Shown here: piece by piece, positions 8,753-17,937 of the stretch
How the letters are laid out: every line of letters starts with the position of its first letter
Position numbering within the stretch: position 1 is the stretch's first letter
Source of the DNA: Sorangium cellulosum So0157-2
GTDB taxonomy: Bacteria; Myxococcota_A; Polyangia; Polyangiales; Polyangiaceae
Assembly (NCBI RefSeq): GCF_000418325.1
Contig: NC_021658.1
Span: forward strand, 6,710,001 to 6,774,000
Length of the DNA stretch: 64,000 bases
Reading direction: 5' to 3'
Notes under the pieces: generated by a model
Databases searched by the model: none
Seen by the model: the letters and a program-made list of their open reading frames with translations, nothing else
What the model was told of the DNA's origin: nothing
Position numbers and translations under genes: made by a program

Positions 8753-9553
8753 ATGCCGGACCCGATCGAGATCGAAGAGTCCAACGCTCAGTTCCTGGCC
8801 GCCTGGATCTATTTCAGCCAGGGCCTCCCCGGCCATCGGATCGAGCACACCGACGGCGTCACCGTCGTCCTCTCGGGCACGGACATGATCCTGCTCAACA
8901 TGACCACGCTCTCCTCGCCGGCCACCGACCTCCAGGATCTCGAGCGCCGAGCGCGCCGGGCCGTCGAGCTCGCCCGGGCGGGCGGCGTGCCGTGGCTCTT
9001 CGCGCTGTCCGACAGCTGGTCGCCCGGCGGCGACGGGGGCGCGACCGCCGAGCTCCTCGGCCGGCTCGGCTTCAAGCCGGCCGTGTCGCTCCTGGGCATG
9101 GTGGCCGACGCGATCACCCCGCCGCGGCGCGCACCTTCCGGCCTCGATCTCCGGCGCGTGGCCGACGCCGAGACGCGCACCGCCATCGCGGACCTCAACG
9201 CGGCGGCCTACAGCGTCCCGATCCCCGCGGGGCGCGCCTCCGTGGCCCACGAGGCGATGTGGGGCGACCGGGCGTTCGGCCGGGTCGGCTACGTGGGCGA
9301 AAAACCCGTGTGCTCCGCGGCGACGTTCATCGTGGCGGGGATCCGCTACGTGGGCTTCGTCGTCACCGCGCCCGAGCACCGGCGCAAAGGGTACGCCGAG
9401 GCGGTGATGCGCGGCTGCCTCGACGACGCGCTGAGCGGAACGGGTATCGAGAGGACCGTCCTCCACGCGACGGACATGGGGCGGCCCGTCTACGAGGGGA
9501 TGGGCTACCGCGCGGTCACGCGCTTCGCCTTCTACACGCCGCCGCAGGCCTGA
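8753..9553 (+). CDS. GNAT-family N-acetyltransferase
   Basis: The 266-residue product has a C-terminal GNAT domain: VGFVVTAPEHRRKGYAEAVM contains the V-x-P-E-x-R-x-x-G-x-A acetyl-CoA pyrophosphate-binding motif, followed by VLHATDMGRPVYEGMGY, the usual domain end. The N-terminal half (NAQFLAAWIYFSQ, LSSPATDLQDLERR) resembles a second degenerate GNAT half. The acceptor is unknown. ATG 8753 is preceded by GAGGAGG at proper spacing. It converges on the M2 peptidase, stops 38 bp apart. Confidence 0.9.
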   Translation: MPDPIEIEESNAQFLAAWIYFSQGLPGHRIEHTDGVTVVLSGTDMILLNMTTLSSPATDLQDLERRARRAVELARAGGVPWLFALSDSWSPGGDGGATAELLGRLGFKPAVSLLGMVADAITPPRRAPSGLDLRRVADAETRTAIADLNAAAYSVPIPAGRASVAHEAMWGDRAFGRVGYVGEKPVCSAATFIVAGIRYVGFVVTAPEHRRKGYAEAVMRGCLDDALSGTGIERTVLHATDMGRPVYEGMGYRAVTRFAFYTPPQA

Positions 9554-9590
9554 AGCCCGGGCGGCGCGCACGTCCCGCGTCGGCCGCAGC

Positions 9591-11426
9591 CTACCATCCG
9601 CACTTCCTGCCGCGGTTCTGCCGATCGAGCCAGCCCCTGAGCGGCGCGAAGTAGGCGAGCATCGCCGCCGCATCCATCCGCCGCGATCCGGTCACCGCTT
9701 CGAGCGCCTCCGGCCACGGCCTGCTCCGCCCCATCTCCATCATCCGCCGGAGCCGCTCGCCGGCCTGCTCGCTGCCGTAGATCGTGCAGCGGTGGAGCGG
9801 CCCCTTGTGCCCCGCCTCCTCGCAGAGCGCGCGGTGGAGCTGGAACTGGAGGATATGCGCGAAGAAATACCGGATGTACGGGACGCTCGCCGCCACATGG
9901 TATTTCGCGCCGGGGTCGAAGTCCGCCTCGGAGCGGGGCACCGGCGGCGTCACGCCCTGGTATCTCCTCCGGAGATCCCACCAGGCCTTGTTGTACTCCG
10001 CCGGCGGGATGTCCCCGGAGAAGACCCCCCAGCGCCACCGATCGACGAGGACCGCGAACGGCAGGAAGGCCACCTTGGCGAGGGCGTCGCGGAGGAGGAG
10101 CGAGACATCGCTCGACGGCGGGGGCAGCTCGTCCACGAGCCCGATCCGCTGGAGGTACGCCGGCGTGACCGACAGCCCGATGGTGTCGCCGAGGGCCTCG
10201 TGGAACGCCGGGTTCGGGCTGTCGCGGTACAGCCACGGGAGGTGGTTATACGCCCTCTGATAGAAGGTGTGGCCGAGCTCGTGGTGGATCGTCTGGAAGT
10301 CGTCCGCCGTGATGTCGATGCACATCTTGATGCGCAGATCCTCCTCGTCGTCGATGTTCCACGCGCTCGCGTGGCAGACGACGTCGCGATCCGCCGGCTT
10401 GACGAAGAGCGATCGCTCCCAGAAGGTGGCCGGGAGCGGCTCGAACCCGAGCGAGACGAAGAAGCGCTCGCCCGTCTTCACCATCTCGATCGGCGTGAAC
10501 CCCTTCGCGCGGAGCGCGGCGTCGAGATCGTAGATCGGCGCGACCCCCTCGGGCGCGACGAGATCGTGGATGTTGCTCCAGTCCTGGGCCCACATGTCGC
10601 CGAGCAGATCGGCCCGGATCGGGCGCGCGCCGGGCACGACGTCCTCGCCGTAGCGCGCGGCGAGGCGGCCGCGCACGTAGCAGTGGAGGGCGTCGTAGAG
10701 CGGCTTGACCTGCCCGAAGAGGCGGTCGACCTCCCGGGGCAGCGCCTCTAGCGGCATCTCGTATTTCGCGCGCCAGGCGTCGCCGGTGTCCTTGAACCCG
10801 AGCTCGCGGGCGCCCTCGTTCGCCAGCGCCGTGAGCCGCGTGAAGTCGCCGCGCATCGGCGCGGAGACCGTGCGCCAGCCGACCCACGCTCGCTTGAGCT
10901 CCTCGGGATCGCGGCTCTTCGCGATGATCCTGCTGAGCTCCTGGAGATCGAGGCACTGGCCGGCCGAGGGGCAGTATTTGCCCGCGCCGTACGTGGCCTC
11001 CAGCCTCGACGCGATCGTCGCGAGCTCCTGCGTCTTCGCCGGGTCGGCGGGCGCGTAGAGGGTGAGCGAGGTGCGCAGGAGATCGAGCCGCCGGCGGACG
11101 TCGTAGGGCAGGTCGAGGTCGCGGTAGCGGGCCGCGCGCTCGGCGTAGTCGGTCTGCGCGCCGAGCAGCTTCGCGCTCGCCGCGGCCGCGAGGACCTGCG
11201 TATCGACCGTGATGTACGTCGACGCGACCCAGGCGGCCCGGTTGTTCTGGGTGCTGAGCTCGTGGAGCTCCGATTCCGCTTGTTCGATGAATCTCTGGGC
11301 CTCCTCCGCCGCAGGCTGTGAGCCGGGCCGCGGCCGCGGCGGAGGGCTGGGATCGGAGCAGGCCGCCGTGAGCGCGAGCGCGCCGCACGGCAAGGCGACG
11401 ACCAACACCGGAACCATGCGCACCAT
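9591..11426 (-). CDS. Secreted M2-family (ACE-like) zinc metallopeptidase
   Basis: The 611-residue product starts with MVRMVPVLVVALPCGALALTAAC, a lipoprotein signal, then a Pro-rich linker. The body matches peptidase family M2 (angiotensin-converting-enzyme-like dipeptidyl carboxypeptidases). The zinc site is HHELGH at about residue 380, with the third ligand Glu in FHEALGDTIGLS some 25 residues later. The length (about 600) fits a single-domain bacterial M2 enzyme. It probably trims C-terminal dipeptides from peptides outside the inner membrane. Monocistronic as far as visible; convergent with the GNAT gene. Confidence 0.92.
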   Translation of the reverse strand: MVRMVPVLVVALPCGALALTAACSDPSPPPRPRPGSQPAAEEAQRFIEQAESELHELSTQNNRAAWVASTYITVDTQVLAAAASAKLLGAQTDYAERAARYRDLDLPYDVRRRLDLLRTSLTLYAPADPAKTQELATIASRLEATYGAGKYCPSAGQCLDLQELSRIIAKSRDPEELKRAWVGWRTVSAPMRGDFTRLTALANEGARELGFKDTGDAWRAKYEMPLEALPREVDRLFGQVKPLYDALHCYVRGRLAARYGEDVVPGARPIRADLLGDMWAQDWSNIHDLVAPEGVAPIYDLDAALRAKGFTPIEMVKTGERFFVSLGFEPLPATFWERSLFVKPADRDVVCHASAWNIDDEEDLRIKMCIDITADDFQTIHHELGHTFYQRAYNHLPWLYRDSPNPAFHEALGDTIGLSVTPAYLQRIGLVDELPPPSSDVSLLLRDALAKVAFLPFAVLVDRWRWGVFSGDIPPAEYNKAWWDLRRRYQGVTPPVPRSEADFDPGAKYHVAASVPYIRYFFAHILQFQLHRALCEEAGHKGPLHRCTIYGSEQAGERLRRMMEMGRSRPWPEALEAVTGSRRMDAAAMLAYFAPLRGWLDRQNRGRKCGW

Positions 11427-11661
11427 TTCCCGCCGCTCCTCGATCGCGGGCAGCTCCGGCGTGCAAGGGTCCCTCCACCCCGGACGCGCAGAGGGCGCGG
11501 GGTGCGCTTCGGCGCCGCGATCCTGGTGGGGCCTCTAAGGCCGCTCGGCCGCTCGAGCAATCCTCGGGGGTGCCGCCTCGCGAGGGGCTGACATGCGGCA
11601 AACTCCGCTCCTTTCGCGCCGTCACGTCAGCCTGGAGGATGCCCCCTCGCCGCGACATCGC

Positions 11662-13101
11662 TCAAGGCCCCCCGGAGATGGGCCAGCCAGCGGTGTCCCA
11701 GGCGAGCTCGGAGACGCGGAGCTTGGGTGCGCCGTTCGCGCTGGCGTCGTAGGCGTGAAAGACGTTGTACGCGGATTTGCCGTTGAACAGCACCGCGTTG
11801 TGGCCTGGGCCGCGCCAGCGCTCGTTGCCTTGCAGGACGAGGCTGCCGCCGCCGTTCAGCATCGGCGTGCCGTTCTTGTCGACGTACGGGCCGAGCACGC
11901 TCTCGGAGCGGCCGACCCGGATGTTGTAGGTGCTGTCGGTGCCGCTGCAGCACCTGTCGAAGGAGACGAAGAGATAGCAATAGCCGCAGCGCCGGACCAC
12001 GAAGGGCGCCTCGATCGCGCCGCCGCCGCGCGAGGCGAGCGCGTGCACCTCCGCGCCCACCCGGGCGCCGCTCTGGTCGAGCTGGACGGCGCGGATGCCA
12101 TCCCAGAAGCTACCGAACACGAGCCACGGCGTGCCTGCCTGATCGACGATGACGTTTGGATCGATGGCGTTGTACCGATCCCCGCGGCGCGAGCAGATCA
12201 CCGAGCCGTGATCGGTCCAGCTGCCGGACGCCATGGAGTCCCGGGTGGCGTGACCGATGCACGAGCTCTGGCTCCCGAACGTGGAGGCCGAATAATAGAG
12301 GTGGTATTTGCCGCCGAAGCGCGAGAGATCCGGCGCCCACAGGTCGGTCGCGCCCGGGACGTCCCGCGCGACCCAGGCAGGGTTCGTCGAGAAGGCGCTC
12401 GGGGCGCCGCTCCAGTCGATGAGGTTCGTGGATCGCTTGCCGGGGAGCCGTGGGCCGGTCTGCTGAAGATAGAACGTGCCATCCTGGACGAGGATGGCGG
12501 GGTCGTGGGTGCCGAGATTGCCGGTGACGTTCAGCGACGCCGGCGGGTCGCTCGGGTCGTACACGCCGACGTCGCAGCGATCCTCTGCGGAGCCGCTGCC
12601 CCCGGGCTGCTGCCCTCCGCCGCCCGTGCCGCCGGTGCCCGATGAGCCGCCGGCTGCGGGCACGAGCTCGATGGTGTCGATCTTGAGATCATAACCCGAC
12701 GCGGCGGCGTTTCTGCCGGCGCATTGCAGCGTGAACTCGACGCCGCCGGAGAGCGACGCATCCCCGAGCGTCGTCGTCGTCCAGCTGTCCCCCGTGGTGC
12801 CGATATAGGCGTCGAAGGTCGCCACCGAGGCGCCGTTCGCCTTCAGGGCGTACTGCCCGTACACGTTCCGCTTCGCGTGGCGGAGGACGATCGTGTACCT
12901 GCCGGCCGCGATCGGCGTGGAGAACCTGAAGGTATCGCCGATCTGGTTGGCGCGGAGCTTCACGTTCTGCGCGTTGTCCTCGATACGGTCGCCGGGGGAG
13001 ATCGACCAGGACTGGTCCTCGGCCTCAATCTTGATGACGCTCGGTCGGGTCGCCGCAACCCGGGTCGGTGGCCGCGCCGCGCCGCAACCCGGGTCGGCCA
13101 T
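11662..13101 (-). CDS. GH43 arabinanase-like glycosidase with N-terminal CBM
   Basis: The 479-residue product has an N-terminal carbohydrate-binding module (KIEAEDQSW to KIDTIELVP, CBM6/35 style, about residues 22-150), a Gly/Ser linker, and a five-bladed GH43 domain. Catalytic candidates are the Asp in GTHDPAILV, the Asp in AIDPNVIVD and the acid Glu in GGGAIEAPFV, as in endo-arabinanases. It should cleave arabinose-containing polysaccharides outside the cell, yet no signal peptide is encoded. The only sensible start, ATG 13101, lies inside a cluster of the AACCYGGGTCGG repeat, and the first 20 residues (MADPGCGAARPPTRVAAT) are repeat-derived. The original N-terminus seems to have been replaced. 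Confidence 0.88.
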   Translation of the reverse strand: MADPGCGAARPPTRVAATRPSVIKIEAEDQSWSISPGDRIEDNAQNVKLRANQIGDTFRFSTPIAAGRYTIVLRHAKRNVYGQYALKANGASVATFDAYIGTTGDSWTTTTLGDASLSGGVEFTLQCAGRNAAASGYDLKIDTIELVPAAGGSSGTGGTGGGGQQPGGSGSAEDRCDVGVYDPSDPPASLNVTGNLGTHDPAILVQDGTFYLQQTGPRLPGKRSTNLIDWSGAPSAFSTNPAWVARDVPGATDLWAPDLSRFGGKYHLYYSASTFGSQSSCIGHATRDSMASGSWTDHGSVICSRRGDRYNAIDPNVIVDQAGTPWLVFGSFWDGIRAVQLDQSGARVGAEVHALASRGGGAIEAPFVVRRCGYCYLFVSFDRCCSGTDSTYNIRVGRSESVLGPYVDKNGTPMLNGGGSLVLQGNERWRGPGHNAVLFNGKSAYNVFHAYDASANGAPKLRVSELAWDTAGWPISGGP

Positions 13102-13122
13102 CCCCAACCTGGGTCGGGTCGA
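13043..13122 (-). repeat. AACCYGGGTCGG repeat cluster at the GH43 start
   Basis: Three cores are visible on the plus strand: CAACCCGGGTCGG near 13056, CAACCCGGGTCGG near 13085 and CAACCTGGGTCGGGTCG at 13105-13122, with extra GGTCGGGTCG around 13043. It belongs to the family that makes the arrays near 25, 26.7, 37.7 and 41.6 kb. Here it overlaps the start of a coding region. Confidence 0.8.
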
Positions 13123-13230
13123 CCGCAGGGTCGTCGAAAATCGTCACCGCCGATGTCGAGGGCGCGCCGGCGGCTCCGACGTCCCGGTGTAGCGCCGAGG
13201 ACGGCGCACCATCACCCGGACGAGGACCCC

Positions 13231-13668
13231 ATGAACACCAGCGAAACCCTTCAAGCAACGCTCACCGTCACGACCGATTCCGCCCAGACTAGAACCACAC
13301 TCCGCAGCGTCGGCGCGGTGCTCTGCGGTCTCCTCTCGACGGTCATCCTCACCACCGCCGTGGACCTGGCGTTGCACGCATCCGGCGTCTTCCCGCCGCA
13401 CGGCGAACGGATGGCCGACGCGCTGTTCGTGCTCGCGCTCGCCTACCGCATCCCCCTGAACGCCGCCGGCTGCTACGTCGCGGCCCGGCTCGCTCCGGCT
13501 CGCCCGACGCGCCACGCGCTCGCCCTCGGCTTCGTCGGCCTCCCGCTCGCTACCCTGGGCGCTGTCATGATGTGGGAGCACGGCCCCGCCTGGTACTCGC
13601 TCGCGAACATCGCGATCGCGCTGCCGTGCGCCTGGGTCGGCGCGCGGCTTCGAGGCGCTCGCTCCTGA
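13231..13668 (+). CDS. Small integral membrane protein, unknown function
   Basis: The 145-residue product starts MNTSETLQATLTV and has about four hydrophobic helices: VGAVLCGLLSTVILTTAVDLAL, MADALFVLALAYRI, HALALGFVGLPLATLGAVM and LANIAIALPCAWVGARL. No catalytic motif is recognised. It resembles short myxobacterial and proteobacterial 'hypothetical membrane' proteins in which a GVFPPHGE-like loop follows the first helix. Upstream lies the repeat cluster at 13043-13122, downstream a degenerate one at 13680-13743. Confidence 0.8.
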   Translation: MNTSETLQATLTVTTDSAQTRTTLRSVGAVLCGLLSTVILTTAVDLALHASGVFPPHGERMADALFVLALAYRIPLNAAGCYVAARLAPARPTRHALALGFVGLPLATLGAVMMWEHGPAWYSLANIAIALPCAWVGARLRGARS

Positions 13669-13679
13669 CCAAGTCGCCC

Positions 13680-13743
13680 ACCCAACCTGCACCACCCCGG
13701 GCAACCCCGACCTCGGCTGGGTCGCTCAACCTGAGTCGGACGA
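13680..13743. repeat. Degenerate copies of the AACCYGGGTCGG repeat
   Basis: ACCCAACCTGCACC, CTCGGCTGGGTCGCTC and CAACCTGAGTCGGAC are imperfect copies of the family core, placed between two convergent membrane-protein genes. They may be old, decayed copies. Confidence 0.5.
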
Positions 13744-13769
13744 CACCATCCCTGAGGGCCCCGAGCGCG

Positions 13770-14822
13770 TCACCCGGCCGGCTCGCCTCCGTAGCCGAGA
13801 AAGTGCACCGGCTTCCTCCCGCGCGCCCCCGCGACCCGCGACGCCCCCTCGGGGAAATACCGCTCCGCCAGCCGCCGGAAGCTCCGCTCCGTCGCGCGCT
13901 GAAACAGCGGCCGAAACACCGCGCGATCGAACCACCGTCCGAGCGCCCCCCAGCGCACCTCGTACGTATATGACGTCGAGAACTCCACGACCCCACCTCC
14001 CACGGCCCGATATAGCCAGAGCCCGACCCCGCGGCGGATCAGCGACCGCGGATCCTCCGACCAGAACTCGAACGTCGACTGCCGACAGGGCCGGTGGAGC
14101 TTGTATCGCCCGAAGCCACGGATCGTCGCCACGAGCAAATCCTTCTCGTAGCGCATCGCCGTCCCGGTCTGGACGACCTCCCCGAGCATGGCGATCCGGC
14201 TGAAGCGATGATCCCAGCTCGGATGGATCCTGTGATCCTGCGTGAGCTCCCAGAGCCGCTCGACCGTGGTGCGGAGCCGCACCCGGACGTGGATCGGCGC
14301 CGGTCGCGGCAGGCGCTGCTCGACGAGCGCGAGCCCCTCGATCACCGCGACGAACGCGGCCCCCGCGCCCATGAGCCCGAGCGTCCCGAGAAGCCAGCCT
14401 GGGACGTCCGCCGGCGCGTAGACGATCGCCGAGGGCAGGTGCCGCCATGCCATCGAGTCCAGCGCGATCGCATGCAGGTAGGCGCCGACGAGCACGCTCA
14501 GGACGATGTGCATCAGGTACTCCCCGGCGGGCAGCCCTCCCTGGCTGCGCCGCGACGCCGGCTCGACGGCAACATCGACCATCGCCACACCGATATCGGC
14601 CACGAAGAGCGCGATGAAGACCGCGTAGAACGCGCCATGAAACTGGACATTGGGCACGAGCGCGAGCTGAAGCGCATAGATGAATCCGCGCGCCACATGG
14701 ATCCATACCTCGGCCCGCGACTCGGCGCGGTCCCCGAGACGGCACCGGTGCCAGTGAAAGTAGGCAATATCGAACGCGCCGAGGAGGCAGACGACAGCAA
14801 GCAAAAATGACGCGGTGGCCAT
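13770..14822 (-). CDS. Membrane protein with C-terminal SRPBCC-like domain
   Basis: The 350-residue product begins with membrane helices (SFLLAVVCLLGAFDIAYF, HGAFYAVFIALFVADIGVAM, HIVLSVLVGAYLHAIAL, LLGTLGLMGAGAAFVAVIEGLA). From about residue 185 a soluble domain starts with PIHVRVRLRTTVERLWELTQDH, followed by WDHRFSRI and TAMRYEKDLL, the pattern of a START/SRPBCC ligand-binding fold. It may bind or transfer a lipid at the inner membrane. It diverges from the desaturase gene, which would fit a lipid-related role, but this is inference from position. Confidence 0.8.
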   Translation of the reverse strand: MATASFLLAVVCLLGAFDIAYFHWHRCRLGDRAESRAEVWIHVARGFIYALQLALVPNVQFHGAFYAVFIALFVADIGVAMVDVAVEPASRRSQGGLPAGEYLMHIVLSVLVGAYLHAIALDSMAWRHLPSAIVYAPADVPGWLLGTLGLMGAGAAFVAVIEGLALVEQRLPRPAPIHVRVRLRTTVERLWELTQDHRIHPSWDHRFSRIAMLGEVVQTGTAMRYEKDLLVATIRGFGRYKLHRPCRQSTFEFWSEDPRSLIRRGVGLWLYRAVGGGVVEFSTSYTYEVRWGALGRWFDRAVFRPLFQRATERSFRRLAERYFPEGASRVAGARGRKPVHFLGYGGEPAG

Positions 14823-14993
14823 GGTGCACCCATCCCTGAACCCGAACGACCCGAGCGAGCGAGATCGCCCGCCCCGGCCACCGCCTGTGCAAGCCGCTCA
14901 CCAACCTCTGAAACCATCAACGCGCGCCGCCCCATCGCGCGCGCCTCGGCCCCTCGCTGTCCACACGCCTTCGTGGCCGTCCACGCCGTGGAC

Positions 14994-15010
14994 ACCCGGG
15001 TTGCCGACCG
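14994..15010. repeat. Single copy of the repeat core
   Basis: ACCCGGGTTGCCGACC matches the ACCCGGGTTGGCCGACC arrangement of the larger arrays. It lies in the upstream region of the desaturase gene, within the low-complexity stretch that would be coding if the gene started at ATG 14973. Confidence 0.5.
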
Positions 15011-15134
15011 CGTGGACACCGGAGGTCGCGCCGCGCGCGCCGCGTGCATCGGACGCGCCGCCGCGGCCCGCGCCCGTCCGCGCCGCGCCGCGCCGGCCGC
15101 GCTCCCTGGCACGGCGATCGCACTCCGAGGCGCC

Positions 15135-15833
15135 ATGCAACCGCGCCTCGGCGACCTCGCCTTGCACATCGCCCGTGTCAGCCTCTGCGCCTCCGGCGTC
15201 GGCCTCGCCGTGCGCATCGAGAGCGCGACGCTGGCCGCGGCCTTCGAGGGCGCGCTCTTCTTCGCCTCCTTCGCCCTGATGCACGACGTCGCCCACGGCG
15301 CGCTCCGCCTGCCGCGCAAGGCGAACGAGCTCGCCCTCGCCTTCTCGGCCGCGCTCATGCTCATGAGCGGCCACGCCCTGCGGCTGATGCACCTGCGCCA
15401 TCACGCTCGCCCCCTCGCGCCCGACGACGCCGAGGGCGCCCCCGCGCGCCTGCCCCTCCCGCGGGCGCTCCTCGACGCTCCCCTCGGCGCCCTCGCCCTC
15501 CGCGTCGAGGCGCTCCGCGCCGCCGGCCCCTCCGGCCGCCGCTGCCAGCTCGCCGAGACCGCGCTCAACCTCGCCTCGCTCGCCCTCCTGCTCGCCTCGC
15601 GGCGGCCGGCGCTGCTCGCCGTCGCGGCCACCGCGACGTGCCTCCAGCTCACCATGGCCGTGTGGGCCGCGCACGTCCCGCACAACGCCCCGGCCTGGAT
15701 GCTGGCCGCCGCGCGCCGGCTCGCCTTCACCCGCTCGCCGATCGCGCTGAGCCTCGGCTACCACGAGCGCCACCACCGCATCCCCAACCTCCCCTGCAGC
15801 CGCCTCGCCCTCCCCTCCCCCGACCGCACGTGA
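15135..15833 (+). CDS. Membrane fatty-acid desaturase family protein
   Basis: The 232-residue product shows the three histidine boxes of membrane desaturases and hydroxylases: MHDVAHG, LRHHAR and YHERHHRIPN, between hydrophobic stretches (TLAAAFEGALFFASFAL, LALAFSAALMLMSG). It should be a diiron enzyme in the inner membrane acting on acyl chains or a carotenoid-like lipid. ATG 15135 is chosen since it opens a proper N-terminus (MQPRLGDLALHIARV); an ATG at 14973 would add 54 Arg/Ala-rich residues that include a repeat copy. The protein is shorter than typical 280-350-residue desaturases, so the N-terminus may have been lost. Confidence 0.8.
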   Translation: MQPRLGDLALHIARVSLCASGVGLAVRIESATLAAAFEGALFFASFALMHDVAHGALRLPRKANELALAFSAALMLMSGHALRLMHLRHHARPLAPDDAEGAPARLPLPRALLDAPLGALALRVEALRAAGPSGRRCQLAETALNLASLALLLASRRPALLAVAATATCLQLTMAVWAAHVPHNAPAWMLAAARRLAFTRSPIALSLGYHERHHRIPNLPCSRLALPSPDRT

Positions 15834-16206
15834 GCCCATCGCCCGTGCAAACCCTCCTCGATTCCGCTCGAGCGCCGCGGGCCCCGCGCCGCTCGGACAG
15901 GTGACCGCGACGATACGGCGGTGCGGAGGTCACGTGACCGACGAGCGGAGGAGAACAGCAAAGACGGGATGGCGCGCCGGTCGGCACGCCCAGGCCGGCG
16001 AGGTTGCTCGCGTGAACCCACCGTGGCAGGCTCGCCCTGTTCCCGGGCGGGCACGCGCGGCGGGCCTCGTGCAGCGGCTCGGTCCGCGGGGCTCGGCTGG
16101 ATGGAGGGTACAGAGAGATGAACGACACCAGGCCGACGCGTGAAGTGATGGCCTCGCCCGAGCGGCCACGAGGCCTGCTCGAGCGCCGCGGAAGGGAGAC
16201 GCGCGC
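15834..16206. other. Intergenic region, nothing recognised
   Basis: This 373-bp gap between the desaturase and the VOC gene contains only short open frames without domain signatures. No repeat-family copy or strong inverted repeat was found. Confidence 0.5.
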
Positions 16207-16590
16207 ATGACCGTCCGGCTCAACCACACCATCGTCGCCGCGAAGGACAAGAAGGTGTCCGCCACCTTCATGACGGAGATCCTGGGCCTCCCCGCCCCGG
16301 AGCCGTTCGGACATTTCCTCACGGTGCGGCTCGACAACGACGTCACGCTCGACTTCATCGACACCCCTGACGAGGTCCGCCCCCAGCACTACGCGTTCCT
16401 GGTCAGCGAGGCCGAGTTCGACGAGATCTTCGGCCGGATCCGCGAGCGAAAGCTGCCGTACTGGGCCGATCCCAGGGCGCAGCGCCCCGGCGAGATCAAC
16501 CATCACGACGGCGGGCGCGGCGTGTACTTCCCCGACCCCGCCGGACACTACCTCGAGATCATCACCCGTCCTTACGGCAGCGGCGGCTGA
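16207..16590 (+). CDS. VOC (glyoxalase/bleomycin-resistance) family protein
   Basis: The 127-residue product has the paired beta-alpha-beta-beta-beta units of the vicinal oxygen chelate fold: VRLNHTIVAAKD opens the first with a His ligand candidate, FMTEILGLPAP follows, and GRGVYFPDPAGHYLEIITRPYG closes the second with the typical Y/F-DPxGxxxE motif. The His in HYAFLV and the C-terminal Glu complete a possible metal site. The substrate is unknown; roles range from dioxygenase to antibiotic binding. A GGAAGGGAGA site precedes ATG 16207. It seems to be a single-gene unit. Confidence 0.9.
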   Translation: MTVRLNHTIVAAKDKKVSATFMTEILGLPAPEPFGHFLTVRLDNDVTLDFIDTPDEVRPQHYAFLVSEAEFDEIFGRIRERKLPYWADPRAQRPGEINHHDGGRGVYFPDPAGHYLEIITRPYGSGG

Positions 16591-16818
16591 TCCCGGCGCG
16601 CCCCCCGCCCCGCGGGCCGGCGCCGATCGCGCCGAAGCTCCGAGCGTCGGCGCTCGACGTCGACGTTCGTCGGACGGCGCTGACCGCCATGGGTGAACGA
16701 GGGCGTCAGCGCCATGCGCAGCGTCTTGTGCAGAGAGCGCGGCGCGTGGCGAGCGCGATGGAATGGATGTCGTGGAGGGGGCCGCGAAGGCGAAGCTGGA
16801 GAGCTCAACCGCGCCGAT

Positions 16819-17577
16819 TCACGCGGCGAGGATTGACGAGCGGGTCATGATCTGGCTCACGCCGTCCGTCTCGGGGTCGGCCGCGGGGATGGCCGCGGGG
16901 TGGGCGATGGCATAGCGCAGGAGCTCGTGCGTCCACGGCTCGAAGAGCGCGAACACCTCGTCGGCGAGCGCCTTGTAGCGCGCGCGCGTCTCCGCGTCGA
17001 GGGAGATGCTCGCGAGCGCGGCGTGATCGGCGTCCACCGTGTGGCCCGACTCGCGCTCGAAATGGAACGGGCCGCAGTAGCGCAGCTGCGTTCCAAGCCG
17101 CTTCTCCAGCGCCTCCGCCAGGGGAAGCATCGCGCTGAAGAGGACGTTGCCGGTCTCCTCGATCGCTTCGATGATGACCAGCCGCTCGAGGCCCGTCGTG
17201 CCCTTGATGAGCTCGGTGAGCCTCGCGGTGAGGATCCGATTCTCGATCGTCTCCTCGCCCCAGAGGAAGTGCATCATGTCCGAGCTCCGCGCCTCGACGT
17301 CGTAGCCCAGCTTGGTCAAATCCTCCAGGTACCACGGCCAGTGATGGTCGTCCTCGCGGGTGTGAACGTTCACCATTTCCTGGTATTCGTCCGCCGCGGG
17401 CTCCTGTCTCAGTACGAATTTGTTCAGATCACCGAAGCTCATGATGAAGAAAGCCATGCACGGATAGAAGGCGAGCCGCTCGCTGGGATCGAGCCGCTCA
17501 TCGCGCATGCGCTCGAACAGGGGTAGACGAGCGTATGCCTGCTTCTTCTGGAAGATGTGCCGCAAGACCTGCCGCAT
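16819..17577 (-). CDS. Haem-oxygenase-like fold protein, possible diiron oxidase
   Basis: The 252-residue all-helical product carries spaced E and H residues: VHTREDDHHWPWYLEDL, IIEAIEETGNVLF and ERESGHTVDADHAAL. These resemble the iron ligands of haem-oxygenase-like diiron oxidases (iron-containing redox enzyme group). The family call is tentative and the substrate unknown. Start ATG 17577 has an excellent AAAGGAG site 8 nt upstream; the frame is open further but without such a site. A 14-bp palindrome (17794-17807) lies upstream and could be its operator. Confidence 0.65.
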   Translation of the reverse strand: MRQVLRHIFQKKQAYARLPLFERMRDERLDPSERLAFYPCMAFFIMSFGDLNKFVLRQEPAADEYQEMVNVHTREDDHHWPWYLEDLTKLGYDVEARSSDMMHFLWGEETIENRILTARLTELIKGTTGLERLVIIEAIEETGNVLFSAMLPLAEALEKRLGTQLRYCGPFHFERESGHTVDADHAALASISLDAETRARYKALADEVFALFEPWTHELLRYAIAHPAAIPAADPETDGVSQIMTRSSILAA

Positions 17578-17793
17578 AAGCGATCTCCTTTCGGCTGGTG
17601 GTGTCAGTTGATCGAGCGATCCCTCTGTTTGCGTAAGCCAAGCGTCGTATGCGCTTCGTGAGGCAACAAGACAAGACCACGGCGTACCCCCCATGGACGC
17701 TGCGGCTGGATCTCACCTCGGTTGAAATCCTGCACGACCCCCCCTCGCTGCATTCCGAGCTTGATTTTTGGAATTTTCCACGAACCACCTCAG

Positions 17794-17807
17794 ACGTTAC
17801 GTAACGT
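17794..17807. promoter_or_regulatory. Perfect 14-bp palindrome, operator candidate
   Basis: ACGTTACGTAACGT reads the same on both strands. It sits next to AT-richer sequence (GATTTTTGGAATTTTCC) in the region upstream of the haem-oxygenase-like gene on the minus strand. A dimeric regulator site is plausible; the regulator is unknown. Confidence 0.45.
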
Positions 17808-17937
17808 TGGGGGGTGCTTCCACTCGGTGAACCCACTCTAGCGCAAGTTCCGCGTAAGCTGCATCCAGTATCTTCAGCGATCTCCATCGAAATCGAGCTC
17901 GGTAGCCAGGTGGGCGAACGGGCGCCCATGTGCGACA

